From Streptomyces muensis (GTDB lineage: Bacteria; Actinomycetota; Actinomycetes; Streptomycetales; Streptomycetaceae), in contig NZ_JAKEIP010000039.1 of assembly GCF_021474425.1 (NCBI RefSeq), positions 1 to 50,620 of the forward strand: a DNA stretch of 50,620 bases, given 5' to 3'. The notes under the pieces were generated by a model. That model did no database searches and was not told the origin of the DNA. It saw only the letters and a list, made by a program, of their open reading frames with translations. Position 1 is the stretch's first letter, and every line of letters starts with the position of its first letter. Positions 1 through 7,188 of this stretch are shown piece by piece. The position numbers were made by a program, and so were the translations under genes.

Positions 1-34
1 GGGGAGGGGCCGTGGGGGACGTGCTCACCGGTGC

Positions 35-1501
35 TCAGCTCCCTGTCGGCCGGACGAACTGGGCCGCCGTGCGCAGCAGGATGCAGATGTCCTGCCACAG
101 CGACCAGTTGTCGATGTAGGCGTTGTCGTAACGGCACCGGTCCTCGATCGAGGTGTCACCGCGCAGTCCGTGGATCTGCGCGAGCCCGGTGATCCCGGCC
201 GGCATCCGGTGGCGGGCCGGATAGCCCGGATGGGCCTGGCTGAACTTGGCGACGAAATACGGCCGTTCGGGCCGCGGACCGACCAGGCTCATGTCGCCGC
301 GGAAGACGTTCCACAGCTGGAGCAGCTCGTCCAGCGAGGTGCGCCGCAGGAAATGGCAGAACGGGCTCATGTCCTGCTCGTTGGCCACGCTCCAGCGGGT
401 CGCCGCCTCGTGCGCGCTGGCCGGCCGGTGGGTGCGCAGCTTCAGCATCGTGAACGGCCGTCCGTCCTTGCCGATCCGCTCCTGCCGGAACACCACGCCG
501 GGCCCGTCCACGACCCGCAGCACGGCCGCGCACACCAGCAGCACCGGCCCGGCCAGCACCAACAGCAGACCCGACAGCACCAAGTCCAGCACCCGCTTGC
601 CCACGCTCCCGCCCCGCCGTCCGCCCCCCGGCCCCAGCAACCTGCGCGAGAACCCGGCCAGATGCCCCGCCCGCCGACAGCGCCCACCGAGGCCGTACGA
701 CGGCGGGTCCGCGTCCAGCTCCCACAGCACACAGCCGTACGCGGCCAGCCCCCGCAGCACGGCGGCCTTCTCCGTCCGGGTGGCGGCCCCCACCACGAGC
801 ACCGTCTCCACCCCGTTCTGGATCACCGCCCGCCGCGCGTCCTGCGCCGTGGTGAGCACCGGCAGCCCGGGCTCGTCGGCGGCGTCGCCGAGGACGTCCG
901 GATCGTCGGCGAGCAGCCCCACCGGCCTTACACCGCAGCCCGGTTGGCGCAGCAGCGCGGCCGCGACCAGCCGGGCCACCGCGACCGGGCCGACCACCAG
1001 GGCCGGACAGGGCCGCCGCCGCAGCGCCCGGCGCCGTAGCCCGTGCACCGCCTCACGGCCCGCACAGGCCGCGAGACAGTGCACGGTGACCGCGGCGACC
1101 AGCACGGCCGGCGGCAGCGAGCGCAGCGGGGAGAGCGTCACGACCACCGCCCAGCCGACGGCGATCCGGCCGCAGACGGCGGGGAGTTGGTCGAGTACGC
1201 CGGGGACGACGAAGGTGTCGTACGGCGTGGCCCGGCGGTTCATCCCGATCACTACGAGAACGAGCACCACGACGACCGGCGAGAGACGGTGCGGTGCCGG
1301 CAGGACCAGCACGGCGGCCGTCAGCGCGCTGCCGCCGTCGACCAGCCACAGCGGCACCCGGGAGATCTGCCGCGGACGACGCGGTCCGCGCCGGGAGGCC
1401 GCCCGTCGCCCGGCGGCCCGGCCGCGCGGGTCGACGACGGCGACGGCGTCCTGCGCCGTCCGCTGCTGCCCGGGCGAGGCGACGGTGCTCTCCGCGGTCA
1501 T
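35..1501 (-). CDS. Exopolysaccharide polyprenyl-phosphate sugar transferase
   Basis: This is a bacterial sugar transferase of the WcaJ/CpsE/PglC type. The family moves a sugar phosphate from a nucleotide sugar to a membrane polyprenyl phosphate, the first step of exopolysaccharide or glycoconjugate repeat synthesis. From the ATG at 1501 it is 488 residues. The N-terminal half holds hydrophobic membrane segments and a degenerate Rossmann-like part. The C-terminal catalytic domain shows the family signatures VFRQERIGKDGRPF, KLRT, RRTSLDELLQLWNV, MSLVGPRPE and PGITGLAQ. The open frame runs further upstream, but the ATG forms an ATGA overlap with the stop of the glycosyltransferase gene before it, so translational coupling supports this start. 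The stop lies at 35-37 and the first 34 bases of the window hold no gene. The exact sugar cannot be told. Confidence 0.9.
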   Translation of the reverse strand: MTAESTVASPGQQRTAQDAVAVVDPRGRAAGRRAASRRGPRRPRQISRVPLWLVDGGSALTAAVLVLPAPHRLSPVVVVLVLVVIGMNRRATPYDTFVVPGVLDQLPAVCGRIAVGWAVVVTLSPLRSLPPAVLVAAVTVHCLAACAGREAVHGLRRRALRRRPCPALVVGPVAVARLVAAALLRQPGCGVRPVGLLADDPDVLGDAADEPGLPVLTTAQDARRAVIQNGVETVLVVGAATRTEKAAVLRGLAAYGCVLWELDADPPSYGLGGRCRRAGHLAGFSRRLLGPGGGRRGGSVGKRVLDLVLSGLLLVLAGPVLLVCAAVLRVVDGPGVVFRQERIGKDGRPFTMLKLRTHRPASAHEAATRWSVANEQDMSPFCHFLRRTSLDELLQLWNVFRGDMSLVGPRPERPYFVAKFSQAHPGYPARHRMPAGITGLAQIHGLRGDTSIEDRCRYDNAYIDNWSLWQDICILLRTAAQFVRPTGS

Positions 1502-2637
1502 GTGGTGACGCACTCCCTGCCCCCGTTCGTTTCGACGGCCCGCGTGGTGGCGGGGCCGAGCAACTCGCGGTAGACGTCGGTCACCGCGTCCGTGGTGTGC
1601 CGCAGGTCGTGACCGGCGAGCACATGCGCCCGGGCCCGAGCGCCCAGCGCCGCGCGCAGCGGCTCGTCGAGCAGCAGTGCCGTCAGCGCCCGGGCCAGCG
1701 CCCCGGGATCCTCCGGCGGCACCAGACAGTTCGGCGGACGGCCGGGTGGAAGGCTCTCGCCCGCCCCGTCCACGTCCGTGACGACGACCGGCCGGCCGCA
1801 CGCCATGGCCTCCAGCGGGGCGAGCGCCATGCCCTCCCAGCGGGACGGCAGCACCACCACGTCCGCGGCCCGGTACCAGCGCGCGGTGTCGGCCACCGCG
1901 CCGGCGAACTCCACCGACCCGGGCGCACCCGCCCGCAGCCCGTCCGCGTCCGGACCGTCACCGACCAACACCAGCCGCGCGCCCGGCACTTGACGCGCCA
2001 CCTCGGGCCAGGCCGCCAGCAGCACGTCCTGCCCCTTCTGCCGGCACAGCCGGCCCACGCACACGACGAGCGGACCCGCCCCGCGGCGCGCGCGCTCGCC
2101 CTCCGGCCGGAACCGGACGGTGTCGACCCCGTTGCGCACCACACGCCATGGGGCGTCGATGCCGGACCGCACTCCGGTGTGCCGCTCGGCCTCGCTCACA
2201 CACAGCACCCGCGTCGCCCACCGGGCCCCGAACCGCTCCCAGCCCAGCGCCAGTCGAGCGACGATCCCGTCGGCGGCCTCGAACGACCAGGCGTGCGGCT
2301 GGAACACGGTCGGCAGGCTCCCGCGCACCGCGAGCCGGGCCGCGAGCCCCGCCTTGGCGCTGTGCGCGTGCACCAGGTCGGGCCGCACCCCGCGCACCAC
2401 CCGCGCCAACTGCCGTACCTCGCCCGGGAGTCGGTGCCCCGGAGCGCGGGTCGCGTCCCAGCGGACCACCGCGCAGCCCAGCGCCCGCAGGTCGTCGGTC
2501 AGCGTGCCGCCCCGCGGACAGGCCACGGACACCCGCAGTCCCACGGCGAGTTGCGCCGCCACCAGATCCGTCACGACCCGCGCGACTCCGCCCTCGACGG
2601 GCTGAGCGACATGCAGGATATGCGGCGCAATGCGCAT
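1498..2637 (-). CDS. Glycosyltransferase family 4 (GT-B fold)
   Basis: This is a GT4 glycosyltransferase that probably adds a sugar to the lipid-linked acceptor made by the following sugar transferase. The N-terminus (MRIAPHILHV then a Gly-rich turn, GGVARVV) is typical of the acceptor-binding Rossmann half. The C-terminal donor half has VCVGRLCRQKGQD, the E-x7-E-type segment PSRWEGMALAPLEAMACGRPVV and a VPPEDP loop. Two starts are possible: the ATG at 2637, preceded by GAAAGGG about 11 bases upstream, and a GTG at 2667 without a clear ribosome binding site. I chose 2637, where homology-like sequence begins. The last codon overlaps the next start as ATGA, so the two genes form an operon. Acceptor and sugar are unknown. 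Confidence 0.88.
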   Translation of the reverse strand: MRIAPHILHVAQPVEGGVARVVTDLVAAQLAVGLRVSVACPRGGTLTDDLRALGCAVVRWDATRAPGHRLPGEVRQLARVVRGVRPDLVHAHSAKAGLAARLAVRGSLPTVFQPHAWSFEAADGIVARLALGWERFGARWATRVLCVSEAERHTGVRSGIDAPWRVVRNGVDTVRFRPEGERARRGAGPLVVCVGRLCRQKGQDVLLAAWPEVARQVPGARLVLVGDGPDADGLRAGAPGSVEFAGAVADTARWYRAADVVVLPSRWEGMALAPLEAMACGRPVVVTDVDGAGESLPPGRPPNCLVPPEDPGALARALTALLLDEPLRAALGARARAHVLAGHDLRHTTDAVTDVYRELLGPATTRAVETNGGRECVTT

Positions 2638-2829
2638 GGCCGAGGCTGCCCTTTCGAATAAAGACACTTATCCATACTTATCTGAGAAGCGGTCAAGTGT
2701 GGCGGAACGGTGGTGTTTTCGGAGTTGTTTCATTCACGGGACCACCCATTTGGCGCCACGGGGGTTTCCCGGGGGTTCCCCTCTCGTTAGCCCGGGAGAA
2801 CCGAGACCGTGTATTTCCTGGAAAGGAAC

Positions 2830-3138
2830 ATGATGAAGAACCTCAAGGCTGCTGCCGTCGTCGCCGGCTCCCTCGCCATCGCCGGTGCCGCCGTGCCCTG
2901 TGCCGCCGCGGTGGACATGCCCTCGTCGGGCCTCGTCGAGAACGGCAAGACGGTCGCCCGCAGCCTCCCCTCGGCCGCCAAGGTGCCGACGGGCTACGTG
3001 GGGAACAACGTGAAGAGCACCGCGGACAAGGTGAAGAAGGGCGTGCAGTCGCAGGGCATGGTGAAGACCCCCGTCCTCGGCGGCACCCTGCCGAACCCCG
3101 TCGACGGGCGCCTGCTCGGCGGACTGCCGATCAAGTAG
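2830..3138 (+). CDS. Small secreted protein, unknown function
   Basis: A 102-residue protein starting MMKNLKAAAVVAGSLAIAGA. It has a Lys-positive N-region, a hydrophobic core and an Ala-rich Sec cleavage zone around residues 21-27. The mature part is short, basic, without mature cysteines, and ends LLGGLPIK. A strong ribosome binding site (GGAAAGGA) lies directly before two adjacent ATGs. I do not recognise the family. It transcribes away from the glycosyltransferase operon and is followed by a hairpin at 3201-3231. Together with the secreted proteins at 3514-5343 it belongs to a cluster of small exported proteins, and surface or aerial-hypha roles are possible but only inferred. Confidence 0.75.
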   Translation: MMKNLKAAAVVAGSLAIAGAAVPCAAAVDMPSSGLVENGKTVARSLPSAAKVPTGYVGNNVKSTADKVKKGVQSQGMVKTPVLGGTLPNPVDGRLLGGLPIK

Positions 3139-3200
3139 CCGCTCCGGCGGGACCCCTTCGTTCCTTTCTGTCGCGCCGTTGGCCTTCGGCTCGATGACCA

Positions 3201-3231
3201 GGGCCGGCTCCGTGTCACTCGGAGCCGGCCC
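3201..3231. terminator. GC-rich hairpin after the small secreted protein
   Basis: An 11-bp perfect stem (GGGCCGGCTCC and its complement) with a 9-base loop, 62 bases after the stop at 3138. There is no U-tract, as is common for Streptomyces terminators. Confidence 0.75.
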
Positions 3232-3378
3232 TTCGGCATGTAGCGGGCATGTACGCGGGAGTGCGATTGCCCTTTGGTATTCAGGTTGGGCCGAACGGCG
3301 GATTCTGGGTGACCGCGGGGGAAAAGCTCAGTTGAACCCACTGAATGGGCGCTCTTTCCTCCTTGCCGGCGCTCTTGA

Positions 3379-3419
3379 CCGTGGGCCCTGTCTGACGCTG
3401 ACGCAGACAGGGCCCACGG
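3379..3419. terminator. Long perfect hairpin (16-bp stem)
   Basis: A 16-bp perfect stem (arms 3379-3394 and 3404-3419) around a 9-base loop. It is the first of three consecutive hairpins between the converging genes at 2830 and 3834. It may stop transcription from either side. Confidence 0.7.
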
Positions 3420-3426
3420 CCTTTGT

Positions 3427-3456
3427 GTGCGCCTCACATGTCGTCGTGAGGCGCAC
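3427..3456. terminator. Second intergenic hairpin (11-bp stem)
   Basis: Arms 3427-3437 (GTGCGCCTCAC) and 3446-3456 are perfectly complementary around an 8-base loop. It lies 8 bases from the hairpin before it and 7 bases from the one after it. Confidence 0.6.
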
Positions 3457-3462
3457 GAACAC

Positions 3463-3500
3463 CGATGGCGGTCCACCGGAAAACCGGCGGACCGCCATCG
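3463..3500 (-). terminator. Hairpin after the first tandem secreted paralogue
   Basis: Arms 3463-3479 and 3484-3500 give 17 pairs with one mismatch around an AAAA loop. It is 13 bases past the minus-strand stop at 3514 and is the likely terminator of the tandem paralogue cluster. Confidence 0.75.
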
Positions 3501-3513
3501 GGTGAAGCACTGG

Positions 3514-3834
3514 TCACATCAGCAGGCCAGCCGCCGACGGGGCGTTCTGCGCCTGGTCGATCTTCTCCGTGTTGCAGGCGGCGTAGCGCGAGCGCGGCGC
3601 GGCGGTGCCACCGAGGACGGCGCCGTTGGACCACGGGGCGAGGCAACGCGCGTCGAGGAGAGCGCCGTTGACCACGGCGATGCCCTGCTGGGGTTCGTTG
3701 ACGACGACCGGGGCCGACGAGAAGTCGCTACCGCCCTTGACCGTGGTGGTGTCACCGTCGGCCGCGGCGGTGCCACCGGTCGCGAGGACGATGCCCGCGG
3801 CGATGGCGGAGATGGCCGTAACCTTCTTACGCAT
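3514..3834 (-). CDS. Tandem small secreted protein, paralogue A
   Basis: 106 residues with a clear Sec signal peptide (MRKKVTAISA..., Ala-rich cleavage near residue 25). The mature part of about 80 residues contains FSSAPVVVNEPQQGIAVVNG, two cysteines (Cys64 and Cys87) that could form one disulfide, the block APWSNGAVL and a C-terminal AAGLLM. A ribosome binding site GGAAAGG lies 8 bases before the ATG. It is the last of three tandem homologues and nearly identical to paralogue B in the signal peptide and the core. I do not recognise the family: it lacks the chaplin domain pattern and the rodlin pattern. An exported, possibly surface-assembling role is inference only. Confidence 0.82.
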   Translation of the reverse strand: MRKKVTAISAIAAGIVLATGGTAAADGDTTTVKGGSDFSSAPVVVNEPQQGIAVVNGALLDARCLAPWSNGAVLGGTAAPRSRYAACNTEKIDQAQNAPSAAGLLM

Positions 3835-3868
3835 GAGTTGAGCCTTTCCGGACTGCGTTCGGGGTTTA

Positions 3869-3893
3869 CCTGCTCCGAATTCCTCGGAGCAGG
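3869..3893 (-). terminator. Hairpin between paralogues B and A
   Basis: A 10-bp perfect stem (CCTGCTCCGA and its complement) with a 5-base loop. It begins only 2 bases after the stop of paralogue B. It could terminate, or protect the 3' end of a processed transcript. Confidence 0.65.
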
Positions 3894-3895
3894 AG

Positions 3896-4216
3896 TCACA
3901 TCAGCAGGCCAGCCGCCGACGCGGCGTTCTGCGCCTGGTCGATCTTGGCCGTGTTGCAGGCGGCGTAGCGCGAGTTCGGTGCCACGGTGCCGGCCAGAAC
4001 GGCTCCGTTGGACCACGGCACGGCACAGCGGAGGTCGACGACCGTGCCGTTCACGATGGCGATGCCCTGCTGGGGTTCGTTGACGACGACCGGGGCCGAC
4101 GAGAAGTCGCTGCCACCCTTGACCGTGGTGGTGTCGGAGTCGGCCGCAGCGGTGCCGCCGGTCGCGAGGGCGATGCCTGCCGCGAGCGCGGAGATGGCCG
4201 TAACCTTCTTACGCAT
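3896..4216 (-). CDS. Tandem small secreted protein, paralogue B
   Basis: 106 residues, the same architecture as paralogue A: signal peptide MRKKVTAISALAAGIALATG, then VKGGSDFSSAPVVVNEPQQG, two cysteines in LRCAVPWSN and YAACNTAKID, and the end AAGLLM. The ATG at 4216 was chosen because the longer open frame upstream reads through the neighbour's antisense and has no signal peptide. The gene sits 61 bases before paralogue A and 65 after paralogue C. The near identity of the A and B signal peptides points to a recent duplication. Function unknown. Confidence 0.82.
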   Translation of the reverse strand: MRKKVTAISALAAGIALATGGTAAADSDTTTVKGGSDFSSAPVVVNEPQQGIAIVNGTVVDLRCAVPWSNGAVLAGTVAPNSRYAACNTAKIDQAQNAASAAGLLM

Positions 4217-4255
4217 GAGTTGCGCCTTTCGGGGCTGCGTTGGGTAATTCACGTA

Positions 4256-4278
4256 CTGCTGCGAACAGTTCGCAGCAG
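4256..4278 (-). terminator. Hairpin between paralogues C and B
   Basis: A 10-bp perfect stem (CTGCTGCGAA and its complement) with a 3-base CAG loop, 3 bases after the stop of paralogue C. The position matches the B-A hairpin but the stem sequence differs. Confidence 0.65.
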
Positions 4279-4281
4279 AGG

Positions 4282-4617
4282 TCACATCAGCAGGCCACTC
4301 GCCGATGCGGCGTTCTGCGCCTGGTCGATCTTGGCCGTGTTGCAGGCGGCGTAGCGCGAGTTCGGTGCCACGGTGCCGGCGAGAACGGCTCCGTTGGACC
4401 ACGGAGCGAGGCAGCGACCGTCGACGAGGGTGCCGTTGACGATGAGAACGCCCTGCTGGGGCGCGTTCACGACGACGGGGGCCGACGAGAAACCGGTACC
4501 GCCCTTGACGGTGGTGGTCTTGCCGTTGCCGTCGTACTCGCCGGCGGAGGCAAGGCCGGCGGTGCCGACGACGGTGCTGAGGGCGAGGGCCGTGATGACC
4601 GCGAACTTCTTGCTCAA
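4282..4617 (-). CDS. Tandem small secreted protein, paralogue C
   Basis: 111 residues and the most divergent of the trio. The start is TTG at 4617, preceded by GGAAGGA 6 bases upstream; no other in-frame start fits. The signal peptide (MSKKFAVITALALSTVVGTA) differs from A and B and the mature N-terminus carries a short extra stretch (EYDGNGK). The core is conserved: TTTVKGGTGFSSAPVVVN, two cysteines, and AACNTAKIDQAQNAASASG. It is the first gene of the tandem set and probably carries the promoter. A TATGCATGCATA palindrome lies about 55 bases upstream. Confidence 0.8.
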   Translation of the reverse strand: MSKKFAVITALALSTVVGTAGLASAGEYDGNGKTTTVKGGTGFSSAPVVVNAPQQGVLIVNGTLVDGRCLAPWSNGAVLAGTVAPNSRYAACNTAKIDQAQNAASASGLLM

Positions 4618-4671
4618 CTCGGTTCCTTCCTGAATTCACGGTTGCGCACGCTTACGAAAAGGAAACCCGTA

Positions 4672-4683
4672 TATGCATGCATA
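4672..4683. promoter_or_regulatory. 12-bp palindrome upstream of the paralogue cluster
   Basis: The perfect palindrome TATGCATGCATA lies in a locally AT-rich stretch 55-66 bases before the TTG of paralogue C. Its position suits an operator or promoter element. The binding protein is unknown. Confidence 0.35.
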
Positions 4684-4791
4684 AGTCACGGCGCGAACAA
4701 TCAAACGCGGCCAGATTCCTTCGGATGGCGCAACGAGCGAAATCCGCAGGTGCGACGGGTCGAATAGAGCGGCCGGAACGCCGCCGACATG

Positions 4792-4831
4792 CGTCCGGCC
4801 CACCGGCGGGCGAGGGCCGGTGGGCCGGACG
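4792..4831 (-). terminator. 15-bp hairpin after the 130-residue secreted protein
   Basis: Arms 4792-4806 and 4817-4831 are perfectly complementary around a 10-base loop, about 120 bases past the minus-strand stop at 4951. Apart from this hairpin and the palindrome at 4672, I see nothing in 4618-4950. Confidence 0.7.
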
Positions 4832-4950
4832 GATGATGCACGGGGGTCAGTGGGTTCGGGCCCGCCGTTGCTGTCGAGAACCGGATCAGAGTCTCAGAAT
4901 TCCGGGGCCGGCATACGCCGGTACGGCTGACTCAAAGGTTTGCCGGGTCG

Positions 4951-5343
4951 TCACTTGTTGGGAAGCAGGGTGCCGAGGCCGGTGGCCGTCGGCGCGTGCA
5001 GCGGGTGGATCTGGACCTCGCCGCTTCCGGCCGGGTTCTTCACCGGAATGGTGGGCCGCTTCGCGGCGTTCGGGTCCATGCCGTCCAGGTAGACACCGGA
5101 CATGCCGCCCGACTTGCGCTTGTCGAACGCGCTGCCCTTGGCGACACCGCCGTCCTGGGCCAGCCGCGTCACGACGTCGGCCGCGGGCACGACCGCCGGC
5201 GTCACCTTGGTCGGGGACATGAGCCCGCCGATCGGACTGGTGGAAACACCCGAACCTCCGGCGGCGACCGCCGCGGCGGCGGAGCCACCCACAAGACCCG
5301 CACCGATGGCCAACGCCGCAGTGGTGAAAACTGCCTTCTTCAT
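4951..5343 (-). CDS. Small secreted protein, unknown function
   Basis: 130 residues. The signal peptide (MKKAVFTTAALAIGAGLVGG, Ala-rich to about residue 28) leads into a cysteine-free, Gly/Pro-rich mature protein ending GLGTLLPNK. A good ribosome binding site GAGGTGAA precedes the ATG. The family is not recognised. It is not clearly homologous to the tandem paralogues next door, but it shares with the protein at 2830 a C-terminus of the form LL..LP.K. It is the fifth small exported protein within 2.5 kb, so a common role at the cell surface is plausible. Confidence 0.75.
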   Translation of the reverse strand: MKKAVFTTAALAIGAGLVGGSAAAAVAAGGSGVSTSPIGGLMSPTKVTPAVVPAADVVTRLAQDGGVAKGSAFDKRKSGGMSGVYLDGMDPNAAKRPTIPVKNPAGSGEVQIHPLHAPTATGLGTLLPNK

Positions 5344-5633
5344 GATTCACCTCGCTTGAAAGTACCTCTGATCCGACGGTTGGAGAACATAGCAGTCCAA
5401 GGGCGCTGCAAAAGCGACGCGTTAGTCCATACGCATGAAAGTGGCTGGAGTGAAGAATGTATTGGGCAGCATGATTCCGGGGGATTGGCAGCTGGTCGGC
5501 GAATCAATTGATCGTATGTGCGCCCGGCCCGGTTGGGCCGCTTGCGCGACCTGAAAGATGAATTTCGGAATTATCGGCCGCGTCTTCGTCGAGCCGCCCG
5601 GCCCAGGACGTCCCGCGGCCTACCCTCGCCGCC

Positions 5634-6356
5634 ATGACCACCTCCAGCGACACGTCCGCCCGATGCGCGCCCCGTGGCAGGTCGCTCGTCTGGTCGGAGG
5701 AGTTCGACGCCCCGATCGACTGGGGCGCCCGATGGGTCGGCGACCGGTCGAGCGCCTACCGCTACCGCGACCACAACCCGGACGACAACAAACTGGACTG
5801 GCTCGACCCCGGCTGTGTCACCGTCTCGGACGGAGTGGCCACCTTCACCGCCGTTCCGGCCGGCCGCACCCTGGAGAACGGCCTGTCGGCCTGGCACACC
5901 GGCCTGCTCACCACCGAGTACTCCGCCGAGGGCTTCCAGGTGCGGACCGGGGACCACGTCGAGACCGGCGTCCGGCTGCCCTCCGGCACCGGAGCCTGGC
6001 CGGCGCTGTGGACCTGGAAGGACGGCGGCAACGAGGTCGACTCCTTCGAGTACCACCCGGACAACCCGCATCTGCTGGAGCTGTCCAACCACGTCCGCGA
6101 CGCCGCGACCTACCACACCGACGCCGACACGATCGGCCCGGACCGCTGGGTCACCATCGGCACCAGCTACGGCACGCACTGCGTCGACTGGTACGTCAAC
6201 GGCGAGCACGTCTTCTCCGACGGCACCGGCGTCGGCCCCGACTGGTCGGCGTATCTGATCCTGAACCTGTCGCTGAGCGCGGGCGAGTACCACCCGGCCC
6301 CCTGCGGCCCGGCGCCGATCACCTTCGAGGTCGACCACCTCCGCGTCTACCGCTGA
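5634..6356 (+). CDS. GH16-family glucanase-like protein (no signal peptide)
   Basis: 240 residues with a concanavalin A-like jelly-roll typical of glycoside hydrolase family 16. The catalytic signature E-x-D-x-x-E is present as EVDSFE (Glu134, Asp136, Glu139), where family members use the first Glu as nucleophile and the last as acid/base. WPALWTWKDGG lies just before it, and DRWVTIGTSYGTHCVDWYVNG is the usual following strand. No signal peptide is visible, which is odd for a family that usually acts outside the cell. The ATG is preceded at 7 bases by TACCCT, a good -10 box, and no ribosome binding site, so the mRNA is probably leaderless. Substrate unknown. Confidence 0.75.
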   Translation: MTTSSDTSARCAPRGRSLVWSEEFDAPIDWGARWVGDRSSAYRYRDHNPDDNKLDWLDPGCVTVSDGVATFTAVPAGRTLENGLSAWHTGLLTTEYSAEGFQVRTGDHVETGVRLPSGTGAWPALWTWKDGGNEVDSFEYHPDNPHLLELSNHVRDAATYHTDADTIGPDRWVTIGTSYGTHCVDWYVNGEHVFSDGTGVGPDWSAYLILNLSLSAGEYHPAPCGPAPITFEVDHLRVYR

Positions 6357-6468
6357 CCGCACCCGACCCCCGTACAGGTCCCCGTATCGGTCCCCCGATC
6401 GGGCGGATGCCCGCCGTGATGTCGGCCGGACGGGGGAGCGTACGCCGGGAAGTCCCGCGGGCCGTCGA

Positions 6469-6474
6469 TAAGGT
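6469..6474 (+). promoter_or_regulatory. -10 box for a leaderless transcript of the VKOR gene
   Basis: TAAGGT ends 6 bases before the GTG at 6481 and no Shine-Dalgarno sequence is present. This is the usual spacing when the start codon is also the transcription start. Confidence 0.5.
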
Positions 6475-6480
6475 CGCGCG

Positions 6481-7098
6481 GTGGCCCCTGACTCGAGCGA
6501 CTCCGCACGGACGATGCGCCCAACCGTCGGCGGCAGCCGGGCGTTCGCCCTGCTGCTGGTGGTCTGCGGGGCGGCCGGACTGGTGGCCTCCTGGGTCATC
6601 ACCCTCGACAAGTTCAAGCTGCTGGAGGACCCGGACTTCACCCCGGGGTGCAGCCTCAACCCCGTGGTGTCCTGCGGCAGCGTGATGGAGAGCGACCAGG
6701 CCGAGGCCTTCGGGTTCCCCAACCCGATGCTGGGTCTGGTGGCCTACGGCATCGTCATCTGTGTCGGCGTCAGTCTGCTGGCCGGGGCCGCGTTTCCGCG
6801 CTGGTACTGGCTGACCTTCGCGGCCGGATGCCTCTTCGGTATCGGGTTCGTCTCCTGGCTCCAGTTCGAGTCCCTGTACCGGATCGACGCCCTGTGCCTG
6901 TGGTGCTGCCTGGCCTGGCTCGCCACGATCCCGCTGTTCTGGTACGTGACGTCCTTCGTCGTACGCCACGGCTTCCTGCCCGCCCCGGACCCCTTGAAGA
7001 CCTTCTTTTCGGAGTTCACCTGGGTGCTTCCGGTACTGCACATCGGGATCGTCGGCATGCTGATCCTGACCCGCTGGTGGGACTTCTGGACCAGCTGA
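6481..7098 (+). CDS. Vitamin K epoxide reductase (VKOR) family membrane protein
   Basis: 205 residues with about five membrane segments. The VKOR signature is complete: a loop cysteine pair Cys57/Cys65 in GCSLNPVVSCGSVM and the membrane CxxC at Cys139-Cys142 (CLWC). Bacterial homologues reoxidise a periplasmic or extracytoplasmic thioredoxin-like disulfide donor using quinone. No DsbA-like partner is adjacent. The GTG start is chosen because of the -10 box 6 bases upstream. The gene stands directly before the tyrosinase pair but has its own promoter, and a weak hairpin (about 7108-7129) follows it. Confidence 0.9.
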   Translation: MAPDSSDSARTMRPTVGGSRAFALLLVVCGAAGLVASWVITLDKFKLLEDPDFTPGCSLNPVVSCGSVMESDQAEAFGFPNPMLGLVAYGIVICVGVSLLAGAAFPRWYWLTFAAGCLFGIGFVSWLQFESLYRIDALCLWCCLAWLATIPLFWYVTSFVVRHGFLPAPDPLKTFFSEFTWVLPVLHIGIVGMLILTRWWDFWTS

Positions 7099-7152
7099 CC
7101 ATTGCACCGTATGGGCGCTACGGCGGTGACCGTGGAGCACCCCGCACGGTTA

Positions 7153-7179
7153 CTCGTACGAACAGCCGAACCGTACGAG
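7153..7179 (+). promoter_or_regulatory. Inverted repeat reaching the melC1 ribosome binding site
   Basis: CTCGTACG (7153-7160) and CGTACGAG (7172-7179) are perfect 8-bp arms, and the right arm runs into the GAGGAG ribosome binding site of melC1. It could be an operator or an mRNA hairpin that hides the ribosome binding site. Confidence 0.4.
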
Positions 7180-7188
7180 GAGTGAGCG

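Noticed and set aside
3179..3505. A 108-codon frame between the secreted protein genes
   Set aside because: It crosses several strong hairpins and has no ribosome binding site or protein-like composition.
3514..4617. The three tandem small proteins as chaplins or rodlins
   Set aside because: They have signal peptides and two cysteines but not the chaplin domain order or the rodlin sequence pattern, so no such name was given.
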